Shown: positions 17,435 through 26,868, numbered from the stretch's first letter. The stretch: 64,000 nucleotides of DNA from Holophagae bacterium (GCA_030429565.1 JAUIFE010000001.1:1-64000); one strand, 5' to 3'. A program made the numbers and translations. The notes: a model not told the origin generated them from the sequence alone.

Positions 17435-18790
17435 TTAGGTGGTGCTCAACGGCCCGTCGCCGCGCACAAATTGGTTGATATCCAAGCCGAAAATTTCGGC
17501 GAGATGGGCCAGCGCTTGGTCGTGGCTGGATGCTTCCTCGGTGGTTTGCCGCAGAAAAGCTTCAATGTGTTCGTTAAAGGCAATGGCTTGGTCGATGTTG
17601 GGATTGGAACCGGCGGCGTAGGCACCGATGTTAATTAAGTCTTCGGCATCGACGTAGGTGGCCATGAGATCGCGCACCTTGCCGGCGAGTTGAATTTGCT
17701 CATTGGAGACCAAACTCTTCATAAGCCGCGACAGCGAGGCGAGAATATCGATGGCGGGATAGTGGTTCTTGCCGGCGAGTTTGCGGCTCAGAACAATGTG
17801 GCCGTCGAGAATACCGCGCACGGCATCGGCAATGGGTTCGTTCATGTCGTCGCCCTCGACGAGCACGGTGTAAATGGCCGAAATGCTGCCTTGGTGGAAG
17901 TTGCCGGCGCGTTCCAACAACTGTGGTAAGAGCGCAAACACGGACGGGGTGTAACCTTTGGAAGAAGGCGGCTCACCCGCACTAAGGCCAACCTCACGCT
18001 GGGCCATGGCGAAACGGGTAACCGAGTCCATCATCAACAACACGTCGCGACCTTGATCCTTAAAGTACTCAGCAATGGCGGTGGCGGTCAGGGCGGCGCG
18101 CATGCGGATGAGTGGCGGACTGTCGGAAGTAGAAATAACCACGACGGACCGAGCCAGGCCCTCGGGTCCAAGGTCGTCTTCCAGAAACGAGGCCAGCTCG
18201 CGGCCGCGTTCACCAACCAGTGAGATGACGTTGATATCCGCCGAAGATCGGCGGGCGATCATGCCGAGTAGGGTCGATTTCCCCACCCCCGAGCCGGCAA
18301 AAATGCCGACGCGCTGGCCTTTCCCGCAGGTCAACATGCCGTCGATGGCGCGGACGCCGGTGGAAAAAATATCGCGAATCGGTTTGCGCGACATGGGGTT
18401 AATCGGCACGCCTTGAATGGGATAAAAGCTGTCGGTCTTGATCGGCGGCCCTTCGTCAATCGGTTGACCCTGGCCATCGAGCACACGGCCCAACAATTCG
18501 GGCGAAACACCCACGCTGGGCAAGGTACCGGAAGCCTCGACGATGTCGCCCAGTTTAATGCCGGTGGTGGTGCCGAGCGGCATGAGTAACACGCGGTTCT
18601 CTTGGAAGCCGATCACCTCGGCAAGGTAACCCCCAACCCCCTCGTGGCCGGCAATGGTGCACAACTCGCCAATGCGCGTGCTTGGTCCTTGCGATTCAAC
18701 CACCAACCCGGACACGCGGGTAACGCGGCCGACCAAAAGGTAGCTGGGCGCGCTGTCAATCAGCTTTTTGAGTTTGTCGACGGCGATCAT
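17435..18790 (-). CDS. fliI: Flagellum-specific ATP synthase FliI
   Basis: 451 residues, full length. The Walker A motif GIFAGSGVGKST lies near residue 160 and the Walker B strand DVLLMMDSVTRFAMAQRE near 245. The export-ATPase hallmark LSAGEPPSSKGYTPSVF follows at once. FliI energises early steps of flagellar protein export with FliH and FliJ. Its ATG overlaps the fliH stop (ATGA, 18787-18790), which implies coupled translation. Confidence 0.96.
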   Translation of the reverse strand: MIAVDKLKKLIDSAPSYLLVGRVTRVSGLVVESQGPSTRIGELCTIAGHEGVGGYLAEVIGFQENRVLLMPLGTTTGIKLGDIVEASGTLPSVGVSPELLGRVLDGQGQPIDEGPPIKTDSFYPIQGVPINPMSRKPIRDIFSTGVRAIDGMLTCGKGQRVGIFAGSGVGKSTLLGMIARRSSADINVISLVGERGRELASFLEDDLGPEGLARSVVVISTSDSPPLIRMRAALTATAIAEYFKDQGRDVLLMMDSVTRFAMAQREVGLSAGEPPSSKGYTPSVFALLPQLLERAGNFHQGSISAIYTVLVEGDDMNEPIADAVRGILDGHIVLSRKLAGKNHYPAIDILASLSRLMKSLVSNEQIQLAGKVRDLMATYVDAEDLINIGAYAAGSNPNIDQAIAFNEHIEAFLRQTTEEASSHDQALAHLAEIFGLDINQFVRGDGPLSTT

Positions 18791-19578
18791 GACGGTTTCT
18801 CAAAGTGTTGTTGGACGTGGTTTTGTAATTGTTGAAACTGAATTTCAATGCGCGCATCCAACTCGCCGGCGGCGGTATCAATGCGAAAGCCACCGCGCGA
18901 AAGTTGCGGATCAACGTCCAAATGGACGGAGGTACCCAACCACGACTGCCGTTCGTTTTCCGAAAGCGACGAAATAAAGGTGTGGTCGACCGGGTTGAGA
19001 AAAATGGTGATGTTGCGGCGGTGTTTAAGCGTGTTCACGGCATCTTTGATCATCGGCAAAATCGCTTGCGGGTTGGAGCTGAGCTCCGCTTTTAATACCT
19101 TCTGTGCGGTGTGCCAGACCAGGTCGAGAATATCGAGCTGGAGTTGGTCTAGCATGAGCGAACGCATTTGATCGATTTGCGCCAGCGAGAACTGGTAGTG
19201 GTTGAGCATCTGTTGCAGGTGTTGGTCGGCCATAATTTCGCCGGTTTTGCGGCCTTCTTCCAGGCCCTTCTCGTAGGCGTCGCGTTCGATAGCGCTGGCA
19301 TGTTCCTGAGCGCCGCGAATGATGAGATCCGCTTCCTCGCGCGCTCGTGCAATCAGCGACTCGACGTCGACCTGTTGACCGTGATTAACCGGGGCGGTCG
19401 GCCCGCCACCACCGCCGCTAAAAGCGGGATCCTGAAAGGCATCGAGTTCAGCATCGGCCTCGAGCGAGTTTGGCGACGGAAAATTGGGATCGCCGTCCTC
19501 GGACTCGTGGCGGACGGCGTCGAATTGGAACTGATTGGTGGAAATCGACTGGCGATTTTTGATGATTCTACGTGACAT
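18787..19578 (-). CDS. fliH: Flagellar assembly protein FliH
   Basis: 263 residues from ATG 19578 (MSRRIIKNR), preceded by GGAGG and overlapping fliG by 11 bp; the frame upstream to 19605 has no better start. Residues of about 85-150 are a coiled coil with AREEADLIIRGAQEHA and AYEKGLEEGRKTGE, the usual FliH/YscL helical repeat. The C-terminal domain (ILDLVWHTAQKVLKAEL, then GGFRIDTAAGELDARIEIQ) matches FliH. It restrains FliI and delivers it to the export gate. Confidence 0.92.
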   Translation of the reverse strand: MSRRIIKNRQSISTNQFQFDAVRHESEDGDPNFPSPNSLEADAELDAFQDPAFSGGGGGPTAPVNHGQQVDVESLIARAREEADLIIRGAQEHASAIERDAYEKGLEEGRKTGEIMADQHLQQMLNHYQFSLAQIDQMRSLMLDQLQLDILDLVWHTAQKVLKAELSSNPQAILPMIKDAVNTLKHRRNITIFLNPVDHTFISSLSENERQSWLGTSVHLDVDPQLSRGGFRIDTAAGELDARIEIQFQQLQNHVQQHFEKPS

Positions 19579-20596
19579 ACTCGTCGCCTCCACCGGATCC
19601 ACCAATCGTAATAATGCCCTCTTCTTCGAGCTGGCGTACCACTTCGACGATTTGGTGTTGGGCCTTTTCGACTTCCTTGAGCTTGACGGCGCCCAGGTAC
19701 TCCATTTCCTCTTTCAACATCTCAACGGCACGCGACGACATATTGCGGAAGACCTGCGCCTGCAGCTCCTCGGAGGTGCCCTTGAGCGCGTAGCTGAGCA
19801 CTTTGCGGTCGACGCGTTTGAGAATTTCGGAGATGCCCTGGTCGTCGATGAGCAAGATGTCGTCGAAGACAAACATCAAATCGCGAATCGAAGCGGCGAG
19901 ATCGGGGTTGATTGATTCGATTTTTTCCAGAACTTGACGGCCGACGTTGCGTTCCATGCGGTTGAACATCTCGGCAACCGCGCGAACCCCACCGTATTCT
20001 TCCACGTTGAACCCCCCGATGGCTTCCAGCTTTTGTTCGAGGATAAGTGAAATACGGCGAATAACCTGTGGCGAGATTTCTTCCAAGGAGGCCATGCGCA
20101 TGGCGACCTCGGCGCGCAAGCTTTCGGGCAAGGCGGCAAGCACGTCGGCCCCGTGAGAAGCGTCCAAGTGCGCCATGATGAGGGCGACGGTTTGCGGGTG
20201 CTCGTTCTGAATAAATTTGGCAAGCTGTTGCGGGTTGGCGCGTTCCAAGGAGGTAAAACCGGCGGACGCTTCGAGTGCGCGTGCCAGACGGTCGACAATT
20301 TTGCGCGCCATGTCGGGACCAACCGACTTGATCAACAGTTTCTTGGCAAACTCGATGCCGCCCTGGGTAATGTACTTCTTGGCCATGGCCATCAGGTGAA
20401 ATTCTTCAATCACCTGGTCGGCAATTTCGGGCTGAATGTGTTTGAGCATGGCGATTTCGCGCGAGACTTCTTGAATCTCATCTTCTTCCAAACACTTAAA
20501 AATTTCGGCAGCGATATCGTCACCCATCGCGATCATGAGGATGGCGGCTTTCTGCACACCTTTTAGATCTTTGATATTACTGACGACAACGCTCAT
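19568..20596 (-). CDS. fliG: Flagellar motor switch protein FliG
   Basis: 342 residues. ATG 20596 (MSVVVSNIKD) has GAGG upstream; GTG 20602 in frame is a weaker option. The N-terminal FliF-binding domain, the middle EHPQTVALIMAHL motif (near 130) and the C-terminal torque domain are all present. The torque domain has charged residues in VFDDILLIDDQGISEILKRVDRK. FliG forms the rotor ring that contacts MotA-type stators. It sits 103 bp downstream of fliF in the same direction. Confidence 0.96.
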   Translation of the reverse strand: MSVVVSNIKDLKGVQKAAILMIAMGDDIAAEIFKCLEEDEIQEVSREIAMLKHIQPEIADQVIEEFHLMAMAKKYITQGGIEFAKKLLIKSVGPDMARKIVDRLARALEASAGFTSLERANPQQLAKFIQNEHPQTVALIMAHLDASHGADVLAALPESLRAEVAMRMASLEEISPQVIRRISLILEQKLEAIGGFNVEEYGGVRAVAEMFNRMERNVGRQVLEKIESINPDLAASIRDLMFVFDDILLIDDQGISEILKRVDRKVLSYALKGTSEELQAQVFRNMSSRAVEMLKEEMEYLGAVKLKEVEKAQHQIVEVVRQLEEEGIITIGGSGGGDEYVT

Positions 20597-20699
20597 AACC
20601 ACCTCGCGACGGTCGGTGACGATGGAAATCCACCGTTAGTTGGCAAACCGGTGCCTCCATTGTAGCGGATGCAAGCACGGCGTAGGCAAAGGACCCTCA

Positions 20700-22403
20700 T
20701 TAATCGTCCTCCAACAGCCAAGTCCGCACCAGACCGGCGACCGCCTCGGGATCTTGCTGGGTCATCTCGACCAAACGTTTCTTCATAATTTCGGTTTTCG
20801 AAAGCTGCGCGTTCGGAATCGCCGATTCGATTTCGGCTTCCAGTTCGGATTCCAGCTCGGCCACGGTTTTAGGCGGGCCCGACGGCAAGGCGGCGGCAAT
20901 CGCCGGTTCTTCCAATTGGGCTTGCTGCAGAATCGGCGCGACGAAGCGGCGGAACAGCGAGATACCGAGCATCAGGAACAGGACAAACATAATGAACTGC
21001 AGCACAAACGGCGTCCAACGGTTGACGTAATCGAGCAACAAACCGGTGTTCATTGACTCGCGCTCGCGTTTGCTGATGATCGGCTTAAAGGGAAAGTTTT
21101 GAATGCTGAGGTAATCGCGGCTGTTGACGAAGCCGGTGGCACCAATCACCAAGTCACGCACTTTGTTGATCTCATCCTGGGTCAGCGGTACCTGTTTGGT
21201 TTCAATCCAATCGGGTTCGGTTTTGGTAAGTTTGTCGAATAAGTTGGGCTCGCGCGTGGTTTCTTCGGTTTCCTTGTAGTCGAGCTGCAGGGCAATCGAA
21301 ATTTTTTCGACGTTAAACGGCTGCATGCGCGTGCTGGTCTTGCGACTGTCGACGAAAAACTGATTGGTGGTGTTGTCGCGCGCGATGGTCGAACCGGAAT
21401 CGTTGGCGGCGTTCTGCGGTAGCCCACCCTGAACGGTATTGGCACCGGCGCCGACGTTGCCCTGCACGCCGGAATCGCGGTTGATGCGCTCCGTTTTGGT
21501 CTGTTGGTTGTAAAGCTGCGGTTCGCCCTCGGCGTCGGCGCCACCGTAAGTGGTTTCCACCTGCTCGACCTGATCAAAATTGACGTCGAGCGAGACCTTG
21601 GCAATCGCCTTACCGGGCCCGAGGAAGGACTCCACCAACAGGTTTATTTTTTGTTCCAGGTCCTGCTCCATTTTGGAGCGAACGTCCAGATTAGACTGGG
21701 TAAAACCCATGCTGTCGTCGTCCACGCTGGGCGCGGTCAGCAAGTTGGAATACTGGTCGGTGATGGTGATGTCTTTGTAGTCGGCACCCTCAATCGCGGC
21801 GGCAATCTGTTGCTGCATACCGCGAATTTGCGCTTTGGAAAACTTGCCGTTGCGTTTGGTCACCAACAAAACGCCGGCTTTGGCCGGGGTCGACTCGTCG
21901 GCAAAAGGCGAATCTTTGCCGGGCGTAATTTGCACGTTGGACTTGAGGATCATCGGGTTTTGCATGAGCATTTGCTCGATGTTGGTTTCCAAGGCACGCA
22001 ATTTCTGCAGCTTCATCATGGTTGCGCCCGATTTGAGCGGATTGGTGTCGTCCAACAGCTTCCAACCGTCGCGGCTCTCAGGGCCGAGGTCGAGGGCTTC
22101 GAATTGGGTGCGCAACTCCTGCACCCGCGACTCCGGTACTAAAATGCGCCCCGTCGAGGAAACCTCAAACTCGACCTGGCGCGTGCGCAGTTCCTCTTCA
22201 ATTTGGACCTGCACGGAAGCTTCCAACTTTTGATTGAACAATGGTTGTTTCTCTTCCTGGGTCGCATAGTGGAACACACTAAACAGAAAAACAATCGAGG
22301 CAACGACAATAATACCGACGGCGACCATTTGCCCGGCGTTGAGTTGAGCCAAGATGCCGCGAATCCCGGTTTCACCGGATCCGAGGCGTGGATCTTCAGC
22401 CAT
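20700..22403 (-). CDS. fliF: Flagellar MS-ring protein FliF
   Basis: 567 residues. Membrane segments lie near residues 25-47 (VAVGIIVVASIVFLFSVF) and about 450-472 (FVLQFIMFVLFLMLGISLF). Between them are the ring-building motifs (ALEKTI-type region replaced by ALETNIEQMLM, VQITPGKDSPFADESTPAKA, GVLLVTKRNGK). The cytosolic tail ends EAVAGLVRTWLLEDD, the FliG-binding segment. ATG 22403 has GGAGG upstream. FliF is the platform on which export gate and rotor assemble. Confidence 0.96.
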   Translation of the reverse strand: MAEDPRLGSGETGIRGILAQLNAGQMVAVGIIVVASIVFLFSVFHYATQEEKQPLFNQKLEASVQVQIEEELRTRQVEFEVSSTGRILVPESRVQELRTQFEALDLGPESRDGWKLLDDTNPLKSGATMMKLQKLRALETNIEQMLMQNPMILKSNVQITPGKDSPFADESTPAKAGVLLVTKRNGKFSKAQIRGMQQQIAAAIEGADYKDITITDQYSNLLTAPSVDDDSMGFTQSNLDVRSKMEQDLEQKINLLVESFLGPGKAIAKVSLDVNFDQVEQVETTYGGADAEGEPQLYNQQTKTERINRDSGVQGNVGAGANTVQGGLPQNAANDSGSTIARDNTTNQFFVDSRKTSTRMQPFNVEKISIALQLDYKETEETTREPNLFDKLTKTEPDWIETKQVPLTQDEINKVRDLVIGATGFVNSRDYLSIQNFPFKPIISKRERESMNTGLLLDYVNRWTPFVLQFIMFVLFLMLGISLFRRFVAPILQQAQLEEPAIAAALPSGPPKTVAELESELEAEIESAIPNAQLSKTEIMKKRLVEMTQQDPEAVAGLVRTWLLEDD

Positions 22404-22498
22404 AGTCGCCGTCCTCCTTGGTTGTTAAGTTGCGGGCGCCGTCCGTGACGCACGCGCGGCGGGACGTCCTTCCGTGGCCGCCCCGCTTGGGTTAACTG

Positions 22499-22792
22499 CT
22501 AAATGGTACTTTTCGAAATCTCTTTGTAAGCTTCCACAATTTTGTTGCGCACGGCCATCATCATCTTGAACGAAGAGTCGGCTCGCTGGACGGCCAAAAC
22601 CGTCCCATGCAAATCCTTGTGATCGCCTTTCATCAGTCCGGCAATTTGGTCGTCGGCGGCGTTCTGCAACTGGTTGACATCGCTAATCGCTTTTTTCAAC
22701 ACCCCGGCGAAGTCGTCACCGGCCGCCGGCTTGGGTTTCGGCTTGGCGGCTTGAATCAGTTCGGGATTGCTGAGAATGCGCTCAATGCTCAT
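22499..22792 (-). CDS. fliE: Flagellar hook-basal body protein FliE
   Basis: 97 residues, the usual size. The C-terminal half shows the family pattern: DLHGTVLAVQRADSSFKMMMAVRNKIVEAYKEI. FliE joins the MS ring to the rod. It lies 26 bp downstream of flgC and 95 bp upstream of fliF. Confidence 0.94.
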   Translation of the reverse strand: MSIERILSNPELIQAAKPKPKPAAGDDFAGVLKKAISDVNQLQNAADDQIAGLMKGDHKDLHGTVLAVQRADSSFKMMMAVRNKIVEAYKEISKSTI

Positions 22793-22818
22793 AACAACTT
22801 CCTCAGGTGTGCGGCTGT

Positions 22819-23271
22819 TTAACCGCGCAGCAGATCAATGGTGCGGTCAATCATAGAACGGGCGGAACGGATTGAGGCCAGGTTGGCTTCATAAGAACGC
22901 TGCACGCCAACCATGTCGACCATTTCCACGGCGGGGTTGATATTGGGATAAGCGACATACCCGGTGGCATCGGCATGGGGATGATCCGGCTCAAATTTGA
23001 GGCGCATCGGTGCGGGGTCCAAACTAATTGCGGTCGCACGAACGCCGTAAATCTCTTCGTCGTGCGCGTCGCCCATTTCGCGCTGCAAGGTCGTTTCAAA
23101 CTCGCTGCGCGGCATCGCTTCCACCACCAACTGACGCCGAACATAAGGCTGCTCGGTCCCTTCCACGCGCGTGGTGTTGATGTTGGCGATATTGGAGGCA
23201 ACCAATTGCATGCGTTGACGCTGGACGCTTAAGCCCTGCGCGTTAATCTCGATGGCACCGTATAAGGACAT
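22819..23271 (-). CDS. flgC: Flagellar proximal rod protein FlgC
   Basis: 150 residues from ATG 23271 (MSLYGAIEI), with AAGGTGA upstream; GTG 23280 would add three residues. The rod-family N-terminal motif AINAQGL..RMQLVASNIANINT and the C-terminal motif VEMVDMVGVQRSYEANLASI are both present. These form the coiled-coil core of the rod. It lies 51 bp downstream of flgB. Confidence 0.94.
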   Translation of the reverse strand: MSLYGAIEINAQGLSVQRQRMQLVASNIANINTTRVEGTEQPYVRRQLVVEAMPRSEFETTLQREMGDAHDEEIYGVRATAISLDPAPMRLKFEPDHPHADATGYVAYPNINPAVEMVDMVGVQRSYEANLASIRSARSMIDRTIDLLRG

Positions 23272-23322
23272 ATCACTCACCTTCTTCCCAATCTGTGTTC
23301 GCCGCGGCGGTTATGCAAGTTT

Positions 23323-23733
23323 TTAGCGCATTAACTCGTTGAGCAAGCGGGCTTTGCGGTTGAGAAACTGGGTCGCCAAAGAAAAACGCCCGCTGTTGTG
23401 CGCCAGTTTCGCCATTTCCTTGTCGACGTCGACGTTGTTGCCGTCGATGCGCATGGTGATGTTGCTGTCTTCGTCTTCAATCTGATAATCGCCGTACTCA
23501 ATTATCTGACCGCGCCCTAAAAAAGGTTGTCCATTGGGGCGGGATGTCGGCGTCATTTCCACTTGTTCTTCGTAATCGCGCATGATGGCTTCAAAATTAA
23601 GATCCTTCGCCTTATAGCCAGGTGTGTCGACGTTGGCGATGTTGCCCGCAAAAAGCTGTTGGCGCATGGCACCCACGTCGAGCGCGGTTTTTAACAAGCC
23701 GTATTTTCGTTCGTTACCTAAGGGATCCATCAT
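23323..23733 (-). CDS. flgB: Flagellar proximal rod protein FlgB, first gene of the operon
   Basis: 136 residues from ATG 23733, with GGAGG (23740-23744) six bases upstream; the frame upstream to 23817 runs through the promoter and is not coding. Family motifs are RQQLFAGNIANVDTPGYKAKDLNFE near the N-terminus and the Asn-rich KEMAKLAHNSGRFSLATQFLNRK at the C-terminus. It heads a ten-gene run ending at fliK, with a sigma-54-type promoter immediately before it. Confidence 0.94.
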   Translation of the reverse strand: MMDPLGNERKYGLLKTALDVGAMRQQLFAGNIANVDTPGYKAKDLNFEAIMRDYEEQVEMTPTSRPNGQPFLGRGQIIEYGDYQIEDEDSNITMRIDGNNVDVDKEMAKLAHNSGRFSLATQFLNRKARLLNELMR

Positions 23734-23764
23734 GGCGTTCCTCCATCCGTCGCCGGAATAAAGA

Positions 23765-23780
23765 AGCAAGTGTTGTACCA
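23765..23780 (-). promoter_or_regulatory. Sigma-54-type promoter of the flagellar operon
   Basis: Read on the minus strand the site is TGGTACAACACTTGCT. It matches the RpoN consensus TGGYACRN4TTGCW at every specified position, with the correct GG-to-GC spacing. Transcription would start near 23753, about 20 nt before flgB ATG 23733, leaving room for the GGAGG. Sigma-54 control of early and middle flagellar genes is known in several phyla and requires an AAA+ activator. Confidence 0.82.
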
Positions 23781-24200
23781 ATTCCAAAAATTGCTTATCT
23801 ACATTATTTTCAAGCAATTAATTTTGTAGCCCGGCCAGATTCAATAAGCGAAGCGCGTGCCGATTCGTCTCGCGCCCCGATAAGCACCCGGTTCCCACCA
23901 GGGCTGACGGGCTAACACCATGGTTTTTCACGGCTTTCAGGATTCAACCGCGTCACCGTCACCGCGCACCCGTGCCGCCGCCGCTCGCCCTTATCATCAA
24001 CGAGGTGGCCCATTCAGGCAGTGTCTCACAGGGCATTAATCCCGTCTCAAAGCTACAAACGTTCTTATTCCAATACTTTAACCAAACAAACCAAGCGAAC
24101 GACTCAGTGCACAAGGTCACTAGGCAATTTTTGCCGCCAAAACCAATCAGGCAATAATTGCCGCCCGCAACGGCATCCGCCGGCGGCAATCCTTGCCTGG
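23781..24200. other. Intergenic region upstream of the flagellar operon
   Basis: Some 420 bp with no gene. Its notable content is the pair of 17-bp elements at 24122-24138 and 24149-24165, listed separately. The rest shows no RNA gene or terminator that I can support. Confidence 0.55.
24122..24165. promoter_or_regulatory. Two tandem GGCAA-N3-TTGCC palindromes, possible activator sites
   Basis: AGGCAATTTTTGCCGCC (24122-24138) and AGGCAATAATTGCCGCC (24149-24165) are near-identical and each has dyad symmetry. Their centres are 27 bp apart. A related GGCAATCC/GGATTGCC inverted pair lies at 24185-24192 and 24207-24214. They are 340-450 bp upstream of the sigma-54 promoter, a distance workable for enhancer-binding proteins. 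The assignment is inference. Confidence 0.4.
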
Positions 24201-25187
24201 CTAACAGGATTGCCCGCGAAACCAGGCGACCACGTCTTGGAAATGCGTGGTTTCCGCGCCAGGATCCGTCAATATATCGATATGACCATAGTCTTTGCCG
24301 GCACCGTTTGCCCGCGACAGCACACGCAGCGCCGACCGATCACCGCCGTATTCATCCATAAAGCGGCGAATATCCTCGGCCTCCGCCATGACACGATCGC
24401 GCACGCCGGTGAAATGCAGGACGGGCAAGGGTTCGACGCACTGCAGGGCGGCGGCGTAATCAAAACCGTCATCGCTGTCAATCCAGGCCGCCCCCCGCAA
24501 CCACGCCCGCGTTTGCCGGTAAAACTTCCGCGTTTCGGCATCATCGCCAAATCCCAAGCGACGACCGTGAACAAACCCAAAGCATCGCGCCTGCAGCGCC
24601 CCCCAGGTATCAAAGCCAATGTTTAATATGAGTTTCTTGGCCAAACTATCGCGGCGTATCACGCGTTTCGACCCAAAAAACACAGCCGCCATTAGCGATT
24701 CGCGCATTTCGGGGAAACGAGCCAGAAAACTCATCAACATGGCGCCGCCCCAGGAATGGGCCACCCAAAAGGCGGGCAGCCGTGACCGTAACTGGTGGAC
24801 GGCGGCGCACACGGCAGGCAGATCCTCGAGCAAGGCTTCGGTTTGCCCATAACGCGCGGAGCGACTCACGCGCGGTCTTCCGCCGCCACGCCCGCGCAGA
24901 TCGACGACATAAGTATCAAAACCCTGCCGTGCTAGATAGGGAGCCAAACCTTTACCGCTTTGAGAATAAAAAATGCGGCCGTTGCCAAGCGATCCGTGCA
25001 ACATCAAAACCGGCGGCCCACTCCCGGGCGGCCCGGGAGTGGGCCGCCCGACATCGGCGGCATAAATGCGCTGGACGTGAAGCGCGGCGTCCGCGCCGAC
25101 GGGAACCATGAGTGTTTGGTAAAAAAGGTCGGCCACGGCTCTCGCTGCAGCGGGATGGGGATCGAGCACAGGCGATAAGGAAAACAA
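24201..25187 (-). CDS. Alpha/beta-fold hydrolase
   Basis: 328 residues. The oxyanion segment VLMLHGSLGNGRIF lies near residue 60 and the nucleophile elbow AHSWGGAM near 143. A candidate acid is GVRDRVM near 263, with the catalytic His in KDYGHIDIL near 303. The DLRGRGGGRPR stretch is typical of the family. Start TTG 25187 is taken because AGGAGGGG stands just upstream. The substrate is unknown; esterase or lipase-like activity is likely. No signal peptide is seen. Confidence 0.82.
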   Translation of the reverse strand: MFSLSPVLDPHPAAARAVADLFYQTLMVPVGADAALHVQRIYAADVGRPTPGPPGSGPPVLMLHGSLGNGRIFYSQSGKGLAPYLARQGFDTYVVDLRGRGGGRPRVSRSARYGQTEALLEDLPAVCAAVHQLRSRLPAFWVAHSWGGAMLMSFLARFPEMRESLMAAVFFGSKRVIRRDSLAKKLILNIGFDTWGALQARCFGFVHGRRLGFGDDAETRKFYRQTRAWLRGAAWIDSDDGFDYAAALQCVEPLPVLHFTGVRDRVMAEAEDIRRFMDEYGGDRSALRVLSRANGAGKDYGHIDILTDPGAETTHFQDVVAWFRGQSC

Positions 25188-26121
25188 AACCCCTCCTTAA
25201 CTGAGAAACCTCAGGTCAAGCCCCTGTTGATGGGAACGAAAAAGGACAATGGCCGAGCTTAACAAAGCGGCGGCGGCTTGTGTCCGAATAGTGGCGGCTC
25301 AAGAGGGCGACGACCCTGAGGCCTGCGAAAAACCCAGATCAAGTTTCACCAAATCAAGTTTTCACCAAATTTTTAGATCACCAAAACCACTAAATAACCT
25401 AACCACTTCGGTAAAACTTGTGCGCGGGTGATTTTTGTCAATTGAAAGACGCCTCATTTTCTGCAAAAATAACGTGGTTGATCGTCCCGCAAGGCGCCCT
25501 ATACTTGCTTTTGCGGTCTCGACACAGGCCGGTTACCGATCCGTAAGCATCGTTAAGGCTTCATAAGTCCCTGGTTTTTTGACATGGGTCGTATTCATTA
25601 TTTTGACCCTTTCCGTTTATTTTCTTTCGCCAGGTTTGCGCTGTCCTTTCTATGAAACGTCCTGGTTCGGACGCACCGTTGCCATACATTATCCCTTCCT
25701 ATCCAGAAAACGATCTCAGGGAACCACACCCACCCGTAGTTGTTGAAAACCCGGTATCCGTTCTCGTTTGTACACCACTTGGCGGGCTCGCCGCCGCGAA
25801 ACAAACCGCTCTTCACAACGACACCCATCGGACAAGCACCGTCACCGGCTGTTTTCTTGGGTCAACATTCGTCCCATGACAACAGGCCTTGCGCGATGAA
25901 ATGACCGGTGTGTTTCCCAACAGACGTTCTTCGCTTGCCACTCGACAGCAGTGTTATCCGCTCTCGCTTCGCATTGATGCTCTACCATCCACCGGCGCCC
26001 TCCCCTGCGGAATTGCCGTATCTCTGCCGGATCAAACTCATTGCGCTGCACGACAACGAAACGGATCGACCCCACCGGGGTTAACCGCTATCGAGCCGGC
26101 TGTGATTTAAGGAGATCTTCG
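25188..26121. other. Long intergenic region, no gene recognised
   Basis: More than 900 bp without a convincing gene; short frames lack ribosome-binding sites or sensible composition. A tandem 15/16-bp repeat (ATCAAGTTTCACCAA) occupies 25338-25368 in an AT-rich patch. The ribosome-binding site AAGGAG of the glycosyltransferase lies at about 26109-26114. Confidence 0.5.
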
Positions 26122-26868
26122 TTGTCTTTCTTGATTATCGTTCCGACCTACAATCACGCCCCAACGGTTGAAAGCCTGGGCGTCGGTGTGTTGCACGCTC
26201 ATTCCGAAACCGAAATTTTATTCATCGATCAGGGCTCCCGCGACCAAACCACCAAAAAAATCCTCCAGTTGGAGGAAGTTTTCCCGGATCGGGTGCACCA
26301 CCTGGTGTTACCGAAAAGCCGAGGCTGGGGTCATGCCTTGCTGACCGGCTACAAATGGGGCATCAGTCGCGGTTATCCGTGGATCTTCCAAATGGCGCCC
26401 GATTTCAGCCACCACCCGGTCGATTTGCAGCGGCTGATTTACGCGGCCCATGCCGCCGACGCGGTGATCGGATCGCGTTTCATAGAAGGTTCGGTCTACA
26501 ACGACCACACCTTGACTTGGCAAATTCAACGCCGGCTTTCACGGGCGATTAAAGGCCGACTGGGCTTGCCGATGATGGACGTTGCCGGCAGTTTTGTCGG
26601 TTACAGCCGCGAACTCTTAGAACAAATGCCGTTGGGCAAAATCCAAGCAACCGGACGAGCGTTTGACCTGGAAATGAAAGTCATGGCCGCTCACTGCCAA
26701 GCGCGATTTTGGGAGGTCCCCATTTCCGCGGGGCACGGCGGGCGCAACCAGAAAGGAAACAGCGGTCGTCATCGCCGCGAATGGTTGTGGGTTCTAGCCA
26801 ACAGTGAACCAGTCACCCAAAACGATTCAACCGGGTACGAAGGCGTGCAACATCGCCCCATGGGTTAA
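26122..26868 (+). CDS. GT2-family glycosyltransferase with altered metal-binding motifs
   Basis: 248 residues from TTG 26122, chosen for AAGGAG upstream; the frame back to 26041 has no signal. It aligns with polyprenol-phosphate mannosyltransferase-like GT2 enzymes: FLIIVPTYNHAPTVESL at the start, AKxRGWGHALLTGYKWG (PKSRGWGHALL), IGSRFIEG near 115 and DVAGSFVGYSR near 153. The usual DDGS is DQGS (IDQGSRDQT), and the usual DADxSH is APDFSH (near 91-97). Activity may therefore be changed or lost. The closing region is His/Arg-rich. Confidence 0.8.
   Translation: MSFLIIVPTYNHAPTVESLGVGVLHAHSETEILFIDQGSRDQTTKKILQLEEVFPDRVHHLVLPKSRGWGHALLTGYKWGISRGYPWIFQMAPDFSHHPVDLQRLIYAAHAADAVIGSRFIEGSVYNDHTLTWQIQRRLSRAIKGRLGLPMMDVAGSFVGYSRELLEQMPLGKIQATGRAFDLEMKVMAAHCQARFWEVPISAGHGGRNQKGNSGRHRREWLWVLANSEPVTQNDSTGYEGVQHRPMG

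Noticed and set aside
25249..25431. 60-codon frame with AAAGGAC upstream
   Set aside because: The sequence is unconvincing as a protein, is in a region with short repeats, and nothing supports expression.
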